Source: Malurus cyaneus samueli (lineage: Eukaryota > Chordata > Aves > Passeriformes > Maluridae). From it: a stretch of 64,000 nt of DNA. Shown in pieces: positions 1 through 30,310 of this stretch. How positions within the stretch are numbered: the first letter of the stretch is position 1; each line of letters opens with the position of its first letter. The notes beneath the pieces are model-generated. The model saw nothing but the letters and a program-made list of their open reading frames with translations. It was not told where the DNA came from and made no database searches. The translations under genes were made by a program, and so were the position numbers. The stretch spans positions 7,864,886 through 7,928,885 of the forward strand of contig CM019214.1 of the NCBI GenBank assembly GCA_009741485.1. The letters run 5' to 3'.

Positions 1-836
1 TCAGACACCTCCCATCCTTGCCCACCCCATCATGCTCACTCCCTGCTCTGAGTTTCTCTCCCATAACATGATTTCCACCCTGTGCACCCCATCCTTGTGC
101 CTGCATTCACTCAGCACTCACCCAAAGCAAGGCTTTTTCCCCCCATTCTCCTCTTGCTTTCTGCTGGCAGCCTCAGGTTGCTGCCCATCCACTCGGGGGT
201 ATCCAGCAATGCAGTGGATACATTACCCAACAGCAGAAAAAAACACAGTATAACATATTTAGCGCTCCAAACATGCTTTTCCCTTTTTTCAACACCACTT
301 CCAGATTCCAAAAATAGCATCTGTTTGGGTTTTTTTTGGGTTTTTTTTTGTTTTTTTTTTTTTTTTTTTTTTCCCCAATGAAAGTAACCCGGTTTCGGAA
401 TGAAAATAGAAAAAAAGTATTAGTTATTGGAAATGTGAAAAAGACACCTGTATGTAATGAATAAATTCCCCCACTGGAATAAGGTGCTCAGTACAGATTT
501 CCATTTCAGCAAATGGTTATGTACATTAAAAGCATTTGGTTTTCTGATGTTACAATACCTGCATCTTTATAAAGGCAGTGGGGGCTCTGCGCCACCCAAA
601 ACTCACCTTTTGGTGCTGCTTTATGGCCAGGGGAGAAACAGGAATTTGCCAATGACACCCCTCCATCTCTCCCTCTCTCCCCCTGTGTATTTTGATAAGA
701 CTCCTTTACCATGGAATAACTCAACACCAGGAATATCCAGGAGCCTGTTCCTTCTCAGGAAAACATGCCACCTGAGCTGCATGCATCTTCTACTCAGAGC
801 AAAACAGGAACATTTCCTTAGTGTAACAATTTTTTT
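1..836. other. Sequence 3' of TMEM47, no gene seen
   Basis: Nothing recognisable is coding here. The main structure is a long T-rich tract at about 328-372 broken by G runs. Short open frames on both strands look random. Confidence 0.5.
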
Positions 837-842
837 TTTATT
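837..842 (-). promoter_or_regulatory. Candidate distal polyadenylation signal AATAAA
   Basis: AATAAA reads on the minus strand, about 3.57 kb past the TMEM47 stop. T-rich and GT-containing sequence follows in the direction of transcription. This is one of several candidates; the chance rate of AATAAA in such AT-rich DNA is high. Confidence 0.25.
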
Positions 843-1483
843 TTAGTTACTTTTTCACATAAAACTTCATGTAAGCTACAAAAAATCGTGAAATGCAGAA
901 ACAGTATTAAAACTGCAAACTTAGAAGTTTAGATTTAAAAAAAAATCTGTCTTTTCCTGCTAACAATGACCATTTAAAATGAACCGTATTTTGATGGATT
1001 CATTTAATAAACATACCATACACTTCTCAAAAATAAATAAAGAACAACATCAGAAAAACCAATACTATCAACAACATGAAGCATTTAGTCATCTTTTTTT
1101 TCCTTTTCCTTGAAAGACATAAATGAAATTTCTAGGCACAGTTTTAGGCATTATAGAGGACACAGAGGCAATAGGTTAGTGTGCACTGCGCTGTACAAAA
1201 ATACAGTCTGAATAAATTACATTGCTAGCCATAAGATTAGACTTCACTTACCAGTCAGTTCATTGCATGTTTAATAATATACAGTTACATGCTAATCCAT
1301 ATATATCATTTATATTTCAAACACATAGGTCTCTCTATATTTGTTTTTAAAATTTACAAAAGCTAAACGAAGTTGTGCAAGAAATCCAGAAGAGGTGCTG
1401 GGCACTTGTCAGCACCGGACGGTTTACTTTAAGCTTAAAAAATACAAATAACTAGCCCTGCTTGCAAGTTTGCTATATATATA

Positions 1484-1489
1484 TTTATT
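1484..1489 (-). promoter_or_regulatory. Candidate proximal polyadenylation signal AATAAA
   Basis: Minus-strand AATAAA next to an (AT)n run, giving a 3' UTR of about 2.9 kb if used. It is an alternative to the signal at 837-842, or a second site. Confidence 0.25.
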
Positions 1490-3844
1490 CATATATATCT
1501 GGAAGAAAAAAAGAATTGATTTGCTGTAGGAGAGAATCATTCTGCCAGTGAGATAAAGTCGAACAACTGAAATAGTTGTGACATGACACAAGCACAACAT
1601 ACAAAATTATTAATTTGTCATACGTACACTCAAGACACAGACTTGCATCTTTTTTGTGGCTAAAAAAAAAAAACAAAACCAGCACAAAGTTGCATTTACC
1701 TTTCGTTTGGTTCTGAGAAACAGAATGCTTGCCAAAATTTGCAATGGTAAGGGGGAAAAAACAGACACTGCAGCAGCAACCTAAGCTAAAGGTAGGTACC
1801 TAAACCCACTTGGTGCCCAAACACAAAGGTCCTGAGGAGTCTGAGAGGTGAGTCCTAAAGGACTGCATCACCTTCAAGGGGAAAAGCAGATGTTGAGACT
1901 GAAAATCAGATCTCTGACTCAAATGTGAGTCCAGAACCTTGTCTTTAGGCATTCACGTTGGTAAATTGTTTTGCCTGAACACCTTTCCTGTGAACAGCCA
2001 GTGACTTGCAGAGCACACACAGTCCATCTGTGTTTGCCTTAGGCCTGACCATTGCTTGTACTCAAACCCTACATAAAGAACAATAATTTGATAAATTGAT
2101 GGCCACGCCATGGCTCAGCATTGTACCTTCTGGTCAGCACAAAGTGCCCCGTGATGCCAGCCCCAGAACACCTCTCAGAAAGGTGCAGACATCTCCTCTG
2201 CACTAATCTAATTCCCACACCAAACTACAACGCTCTCCATGCTGCTAAAGAAAAGCAGAGCTACAGCTGTTCAGAAAGATACTGAGTTAACTACAGGCTG
2301 AATATCCGCCTGAAGTCAGTCTCAGGAAATGAAGCAGGGTTACAAATGCTCTCTTGGTGCCTGTGAAATTACTGCACACAAGTTTTCCTCCCATCCTTTT
2401 TGCTCTCCAGGCATTGCCATGCAATCCCTTCCATGTCAAGCTGTCATTTTGCTCCATCCAATCTAATTAATCAACACTGGTTCTGCAAACACTGCTGATA
2501 TGGAATATTCTGCCACGGTAGTACAGACCGAACTGCAGAGGGTCCCAGAGTTTTATAAACCATCTCCACACACCAGCAATACCTGCACAATGACCTCCCA
2601 AAGGCAGCTCTGTGGTCCCCTGCTCATTGCAGACCCTCAGCACCCTGCAGATGGTGGCACAGCAGTGACACAGGAAATGCAATCTGAGCACTCAGTAATT
2701 CAGGAGCTTTTCTGTAGAACCAGCAAAACCATTTGTGCAGAGGTGGATGTGCAACCCCAGCGCATCTGCTTGTGCAGAGGTCCACGTAGAATATATTTTA
2801 AATTTCTCCATTAAAAAAAATAGTTATTTCTAAAGATTACAATTGTATAAAAATATGCTTATAATTAATTGAAAATATCCAAATAAGCAAATTGTAAACA
2901 AAAATAAAAGTGATGCGGATTAAATTCATGTGAAAGTTCTTCCTATTTTATCGTGGGTTTCATTTCATGGGTACAGTCTCTGGATGTTTTAAGTGGGAAA
3001 CAGCCTAAGCAAGGTGTAATCATATGTACATAATCATCAGACAGTCCATTAGAAACTCATCTTTTAAAAACAAGAGATTACCTCCTGACGTGCTCATGTT
3101 TTAATGGACATGATGGGGCCTCACCTGTATTCTCAATGATGAGGGACACTCACAACCTAACTAGGTTTTTAAAAAATGGCAGTTTTTCAATTTGCAACAG
3201 CCTTAGAAAAGGACTTTCAGCAAGTATTATATTACACATGGAATAGCAGGAAGTTAGTTTTGTCCAGTTCTATCTTAACTTGATGTGAACTTTTAAGCAT
3301 TTCCCATAACACAGAGGCTGTACAAGGGCATATACAGAAAACAAACCATTGTATGTTTATTTCGTAACACCAACCAAAACTGGGGGTACCAATCCAAGAC
3401 TTTCATGAATGTGTACAAAGTTAGTATTTTAACCACTGCATCACAGCTCCTATTACAATTTTAAGATGAATCATTTCTCTCCCTCTGCATATATATTTGC
3501 ATTATATATATTCATTTATACTAACAAACAGCTTTCAAAAATATAACTGAACTTGTTCCAGATGCATTCTTTTCACGACGATGTTTGGAAGTTAAACGGG
3601 CACTCGGGACAACTGCAATTCATTCATACATTTTAATGTCTCAGGGACAGATCAGGTCTTCTTCTATTCCCCTTTATCTTCACCCCTCCAGCAAAATACT
3701 CAGAGCTGAGACAACTTCCAACTACACAGTCAGAAGCACATGTCTCTGGGCTTGGACTTCCTTCAACAATCTGCTACAGCTGGCACGGTGATGTCGATTA
3801 CCAATTCATGAAATCCTGTGTGGGTTGGTGGCTTGTTTGGGTTT

Positions 3845-3864
3845 NNNNNNNNNNNNNNNNNNNN
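3845..3864. other. 20-base assembly gap (N run)
   Basis: Twenty consecutive Ns are flanked by T-rich sequence (gtttgggttt on the left, tttttgtt on the right). This suggests an unresolved T homopolymer in the presumed TMEM47 3' UTR. Confidence 0.95.
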
Positions 3865-4414
3865 TTTTTGTTATTCTCCCAGCAGACTGTTGAATGCAGA
3901 TATTAGACAAGTCATTAACCAGTTACATTCATTGCCCTCAACACAGTCACTCGCAACTAATTCCTTAAGAGCATTTTTTGAGCAAGGAACAAGGGGCCAG
4001 CACAGCCTATTGTACAAGATGCTTATCAGACATCTGAATCCTCTATGATACAGGGAAACTTCTAAATGGAGCCCATACCAGCTGCTCCCCTGAAGGCAAC
4101 AGCAGATGCTGGCATTGCATTCTCATTCCAACCAGTTTTCTCACAATGATCGCTGTCACGAAGATCCTTTTGCTTGCTGTCGGGAAAAATGAAGTTTATG
4201 TATCAGCAGCTTGCAGCATCTGCCTATGTAAGATCAGCAATTGCAGTTCTTCTAAATGGTTGTAAAAGCTGGTTACAGTGTTCACACCCAAAAGGCAAAG
4301 GCTATTTTATCAACAGAGCAGACTGTTTGGTGCTCCACGAGTGTTCTAAAAAAACTGTGAGCTAGAAAAGATGGGGTAATCCTTTGTTTTTTATTTTTCT
4401 TTCATTAAATGATT

Positions 4415-25427
<21,013 letters not shown>

Positions 25428-25460
25428 AACCGCACGTGAATGGGCGCGGAGAGGAGATAT
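25428..25460. other. 33-bp unmatched filler at duplication junction
   Basis: After the T-rich end of copy 1, a GC-rich stretch starting aaccgcacgtgaatgggcgc is followed directly by the inverted segment. It has no counterpart at the corresponding point of copy 2 (after 27551), and I do not recognise it elsewhere in the window. Confidence 0.75.
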
Positions 25461-25725
25461 ACTGTTTATTTTTCTCTCTCTTTTATATGAAATACTAGAT
25501 CAGAACAGGCAGCAGAACCATGATTCTGCACTTCATGTAGTTTCAAAGTATTTAGTTGCATACTCATGTTCTTTGTCAATTTTTTTAAAATATTTTCTCA
25601 TTTTTTAAAATTATTGCTCTATTCTTCCAATACTCAACATTTATGTTTGGGAGGCAATAGAAACATGACTCAAACAACAATTATTTAACATATCTATGTC
25701 TGGTACATACTGCTGAAATAATCAG

Positions 25726-25760
<35 letters not shown>
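25461..25760. repeat. Inverted copy of 27585-27867 ending in poly(A) at a gap
   Basis: The reverse complement of this segment matches 27585-27867 nearly base for base, from the poly(T)/tatgtctgg end to aataaacagt. The differences are mostly small deletions here (for example agagcaataatt against agagcaaacataatt). It ends in a run of at least 28 A next to the N gap. It looks like a fold-back or reversed contig end. Confidence 0.92.
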
Positions 25761-25895
25761 NNNNNNNNNNNNNNNNNNNNNNNNNNNNNNNNNNNNNNNN
25801 NNNNNNNNNNNNNNNNNNNNNNNNNNNNNNNNNNNNNNNNNNNNNNNNNNNNNNNNNNNNNNNNNNNNNNNNNNNNNNNNNNNNNNNNNNNNNNN
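25761..25895. other. 135-base assembly gap (N run)
   Basis: One hundred and thirty-five Ns lie between a poly(A) run and the start of duplication copy 2. The gap separates the inverted segment from the second copy of the TMEM47 upstream region. Confidence 0.97.
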
Positions 25896-27551
25896 CCGCG
25901 CTCCGCCGCTGGATCAGGTGCAGCCGCTCCCCGCCCTCCGGCCGCCCGGCCGCCCGCCCCGGCCGCTCCTCCCCCGGCCCGCCCCTGCCGGGGGAGGCCG
26001 CGCTCCGCGGGAGGGAGGGGCGGGAGCTCCGTGCCGGCAGCGGGCGGGGGCGCGGCCCCTCCCGGCCCCGCTCCGCCCGCCGGGGCCGACTTTGGGCAAC
26101 TTTGCGCGGCCGCAGGCGGCGCCCGGAGCTGCTCTCAGCGCTTCGCTTCGGTCCCTGCTGCTCCCGAGCGGCCTCACCGTCCCGCTGGGGCCTCGGGGGC
26201 AGCGGCTCTGCCCGGCCCTTCCCCGGCCCTGCCCCGGCCCTGCCCCGTCCCTGCCCCGTCCCTGCCCCGGCCCTGCCCCGGCCCTGCCCCGGCCCTGCCC
26301 CGGTCCTTCCCCGGCCTTGCCTCACCCTGCCCCGGCTCTGTCCCGGCCCTATCCCGGTGGAGCCACGATCTCCCCACAATCGCCCCCAATCCCCCGGGTG
26401 TGGCCGGGCAGTGAGGGGGGGTCCCGGCCGTCACCCCCGGCCCCACAGCGGCATCGCGAAAGGAAAGCTCGCCTCGGATGCAGGATTAGCGGTGCCTGAC
26501 CTTGATTTTTCTTCTGAAGTGACCTTTAAATCACAAGTTATTAGTGGAGGGTTTTAAAAAAAATAATTCAGCGTTTCATTATCTTGTGTGGGCTTACCTG
26601 CGATTCCCGCTTCCCTCTCTCGTCAGCGGCGTTGCTGATCCCAAATTAAATCTTTGAGGAAGGATAAATGCTTTGCCCGGTTTCCATTTAGTCTCTGTTT
26701 ATTTTGCGTAATAAGCATTGAGGTGCCGAGAATGTCAAGGGCAAATGTTTAGGTTAGTTATTAAACAAGGTACTGGTATAATTCACTGTCTAAAGCTGCT
26801 CTTCCTCAAGATACAAACACACACAGGCATGAAGGTGGAGTGGAACGTCCATAAAGGATTATTAAAAAAAGGAGGAAGATTCAACCTGCAGAGAAAAAAC
26901 AGGAAAGCCATCATCTAGTGAAGAAACAGGGCAAATCTTGTCTATAAGTACTAATTATTATATCCTTAGTATTCAGGTGGGGTTTATTTTCCCTTCCAAC
27001 TGTCATAATGTTCCCATTTATTTCAAAAGGTGCAGGGTTAAACCCAAGTGGTTTGCACGACTTTCTTCCAAGTCACATTTCATTCTGTTCACAGTTTAAG
27101 GCTGAAACAGAAAGAAAAAAATATTATTTACATGACAAACTTCTCAGAGCACAAACAGCTTCGCTCTTACAGCTGCTCGTAGGAGTTAGCATATGAGGTC
27201 TAGTCCTGCTTTCCCAGTGGTGTTATGTTACAGAACACTTACAGCATATTGCAACAATTTCTCCTTTTCTCTTTAGATGTCTCCTCTGCTGAAAGCACAG
27301 CCACCAAACTCGGTACCTGATACCACAGCAGGTGTATCAGAGTGCATATTCCGACTGTGATGTTAGAATTTGGGTGTATTTCCAAAGGGCTCTGGGCCAT
27401 AGGTATTTGTGAATTCTACTGTCACCAGTCTGTCACTCATCCTGAATAAAAATGCATTTCCTTGGTCTCTTACTGCTAGAACTTGGAAAGAAATTAAAAT
27501 TTGGGGTTGGAATTTTCTGGAGTTTTGTTGGTTTTGGTTTTTTTTCTTTTT
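25896..27551. repeat. Direct duplication, copy 2 (distal copy of TMEM47 upstream sequence)
   Basis: Starts abruptly at the gap edge and reproduces 23782-25427. It includes the GC-rich promoter-like sequence but not exon 1, so no coding sequence is duplicated. Its homopolymer runs are more regular than in copy 1; for example, the minisatellite units are intact. It continues without interruption into the right-hand flank. Two short open frames (26718-26918 and 27008-27196) are also present in copy 1, at 24587 and 24883; this reflects the duplication and is not evidence of coding. Confidence 0.93.
26216..26357. repeat. GC-rich 11-bp minisatellite, copy 2 (about 13 units)
   Basis: The same array as 24090-24226, with the same 13-unit order by eye but fuller C runs. 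The shared unit order ending tccttccccgg, ccttgcctca, ccctgccccgg, ctctgtcccgg supports allelic identity of the two copies. Confidence 0.9.
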
Positions 27552-27584
27552 TCTTTTTCTTTTTTTTTTTTTTTTTTTTTTTTT

Positions 27585-27867
27585 TATGTCTGGTATTATT
27601 TCAGCAGGTATGTACCAGACATAGATATGTTAAATAATTTGTTTGTTTGAGTCATGTTTCTATTGCCTCCCAAACATAAATTGTTGAGTATTGGAAGAAT
27701 AGAGCAAACATAATTTTAAAAAATGAGAAAATATTTTAAAAAATAATTGACAAAGAACATGAGTATGCCAACTAAATACTTTGAAACTACATGAAGTGCA
27801 GAATCATGGTTCTGCTGCCTGTTCTGATCTAGTATTTCATATAAAAGAGAGAGAAAAAATAAACAGT
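27585..27867. repeat. Normal-orientation partner of the inverted segment 25461-25760
   Basis: Unique sequence following a long T tract (27562-27585). It begins with an 11-bp perfect hairpin, tatgtctggta (27585-27595) against taccagacata (27613-27623). Its reverse complement recurs at 25461-25760. Confidence 0.9.
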
Positions 27868-27955
27868 TTGCTGTTAAAACTTGTGGTATTGTATACAGAA
27901 ATAACACTGGCACCTGTAGCTAATGTTGCCAGTGCTTTCTGGCAGCAAAGTTTTT

Positions 27956-27957
<2 letters not shown>

Positions 27958-28005
<48 letters not shown>

Positions 28006-28008
28006 ATT
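27958..28008 (-). repeat. Poly(A)43 tract preceded by AATAAA on the minus strand
   Basis: A run of 43 T on the plus strand (27958-28000) is followed by actttatt. On the minus strand this reads AATAAA, GT, then A43. The layout resembles the 3' end of an mRNA-derived retrocopy, but the 2-base spacing between signal and tail is shorter than usual. I recognise no source gene in the next 300 bp and found no target-site duplication. Confidence 0.5.
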
Positions 28009-28009
28009 A

Positions 28010-29705
28010 AACCTCTGCTGTTTGGGCTGGAGTTGCCTCTACAAGATACCTGCCTCAGGTTGATTTTTTTGTTAAAACTTACAGCTGAAGTTCACTCATA
28101 AGCAGTCTGAAAAATTGACATTTTCACCATCTACCAAAAAAAAAAACAAAAATCCCAAACACTTGAACATTTTTCTCAGTGAGAAACAGAAGGACATACA
28201 GTCCCCCCCAAACCCAAACCCAGGTACAACCTGCACTCCTCAGTACAGCGTGCTGTTCTCGAGAAAGAGGTTTTTGTGTTTTACAGTCTCCAAAGGATTC
28301 ATCTGTTGTGAGTTTGCTGCATCAATTTACAGCTCCTCTGGCTGAATGAACCATGTGTCAGCAGGTGGATGCTTGGGCATGCTCCAGCCTCCTCTTCTGT
28401 TCCCAGTGTCCCAGGGACAGCCTGCTGGAGCTCGCTCTGGGAGTGAAAAGGAACAGGGACATGTCAGCCCACCCCAAGGATATTCTGCTCGCAGAGCTTA
28501 TTAAACACAGCCCACATGGTGGGAGCACTTGTCCTAAAGCATCATCCAGCACCGCGGGTTCAAAGATTAGGAAAGCAGCCTGGGCTTCACAAAGGGTGAG
28601 GAGAGCTGGAAAGAAAGCAGAGACAGTTAAAGTGTGCAAGTAAGATTAAGTGAAGTGAGGCAAAATGGGAAAAGACAGCAAGCAAAAGTCAAAATAGCAG
28701 GGTTCACAACAAAGTAACGAGCACCATTGCCTCAGGAATTTGACTTAAGTATTGTGACTGTCTTTTCCCCCCTGTGGCAAATGGATGTGAAATCAGCTGC
28801 AAAAGTCTGCCCTGCCTCCCTGGGCTTTCAGTCCAGAGAAGGAACAGCTACTGAAACTATTAGTTCAAGTGATAAGAATCTCCTCAGGAAGACCTGACCT
28901 TTGCTGGTGACATAAGTTGTGGTTCAGTGCAATTTTCTACAGTGTGCCTTTCGTCTGTACAAACACGTAATTTTTTGAAATGTCTGAATGACTTACCTGG
29001 TTTCATGTTTAGAGCTCAAAGTGGAAAATTAAATCAATTTATAGGATGCTTCTAACATGTAAGATATTAAAAGCCTGTTGAATATTTTCTAATACCAGGT
29101 GCAAATCAATGACCATTCTTACCATCAGTGGGCAGTTCCAATGAATCTTGAGAAATCTGTACATAAAATCTCTCTTAGGAAGCAGGAAAAAATGCACAGT
29201 CTCTAAATCTAACAGAGCTGTTCATTACTGTTTATGAGAAGCCGTATGCTAAAGTCACAAAGACTGTAAAAGTATTAAATGCAATAAATAAATAGGAAAG
29301 GTTCTAAGACTTACTGTCTGTCTGCTTCATTTCCTTGGAGAGCCAGGGATCCTCAGGAAACACAGCTTATGCTCATATATTAATTATTATGCCACCATTA
29401 ACATTGTTCAGAGCACACGTAGAAACTTCTGAATTAAATCTCTCTAAATTTTGTCATTTCCACACTTCTAAGTGCCACGCTTTGGATCAACAATGTCTTT
29501 TGAAGTACAATACATTATTCTGCATATAACTTGAAACAGAACAATTCTAATTTAAAGCATTTCCATTGAGTACTGTTCCTCCAAGATACATAAAAATGTT
29601 ATAAAAGTGAGCTGCTACTACTGCTACTGTTGTACTAGTTCATGTGTCTGGCACCACTATTTTTGTGTCTACAGGATAGGAAACATTAATATCTTCCTGA
29701 GCTTT
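28010..29705. other. Intergenic, no gene seen
   Basis: Mixed unique sequence upstream of TMEM47. A moderately GC-rich patch at about 28350-28640 has open frames on both strands (96 and 93 residues) that match no family I recognise. The rest is AT-rich. Confidence 0.5.
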
Positions 29706-29709
29706 TACT

Positions 29710-30310
29710 TCTCTAGGCTCAAGAATCCCACCTCTATCAGCTTCTCTTTACAGAGTGTTCTGACCATCCTCATTGCCATCTGCAGGACTCCCTCAGCATG
29801 GCTGTGCCTTTCTTGCCCTGGGGAGCCAAAATTCTGGACAGAGCACCCCAGAAATATCTTCTCACAAATCCTGAATAGATGTGGTCGATCACCCTCCTGG
29901 ACCTGCTGGTTGCATTTTTGCCAAGGCAGCTCAGGCTGCTGCTGGCCTTGTTTGCTGCAAGGGCACATTGCTGGTGCTTGTTCATCTCACTGCCCATTTT
30001 GATCACCAGGTCATTTCTGTTCCCAGATATCCTTCTCCAGCCTGTACTGCTGTGTGGGATGATCCCCTCCAAGGGGCAAGGTTTGCATTTTCATTCTTCA
30101 CCTTTAGAGGCTCCTGCCAGACCATTACTGCAGCCTGAGCAGCTCCCTCAGAATCCCAGTCCTGCCCTCCAGTGCGTTGGCTGCTCCCTCTCTGGCTCAG
30201 TGCCACCTCCAAATTTGGGGAGAGTTGCTCCTCATGCTGTCCTAAGTCGTGGTTGCAACAACCAATTACCTTGTGAAGGGTCCTCCCATGTCAAAGAGCT
30301 GAAGGAATTC
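29710..30310 (-). mobile_element. CR1 LINE fragment, degenerate
   Basis: Several phrases match the reverse complement of the avian CR1 reverse-transcriptase 3' region: ttgtttgctgcaagggcac (29949-29967), cagcctgtactgctgtgtgg (30038-30057), and a leading cagcttctctttacagagtg stretch. The order agrees with a minus-strand insertion. Both frames are broken by stops, so the open frames of up to 145 residues here are LINE relics or noise. The boundaries are approximate. Confidence 0.75.

Larger units (their letters stand above)
837..4414 (-). other. TMEM47: Probable TMEM47 3' UTR (distal end uncertain)
   Basis: The sequence downstream of the stop is AT-rich with no convincing coding frame. From memory, mammalian TMEM47 mRNAs have 3' UTRs of over 3 kb, which would place the end at about 0.8-1.5 kb here. 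Minus-strand AATAAA motifs occur at 1489-1484 and 842-837, and ATTAAA at 1008-1003 and 1274-1269. The 842-837 signal is followed by a T/GT-rich stretch and gives a UTR of about 3.6 kb. Which signal is used cannot be decided from sequence alone. A 20-base N run at 3845-3864 interrupts the UTR inside a T-rich stretch. Confidence 0.5.

Noticed and set aside
25681..26557. Long frames (193-232 residues) in duplication copy 2
   Set aside because: One crosses the N gap, and the others repeat those of copy 1 shifted by homopolymer indels. Not coding.
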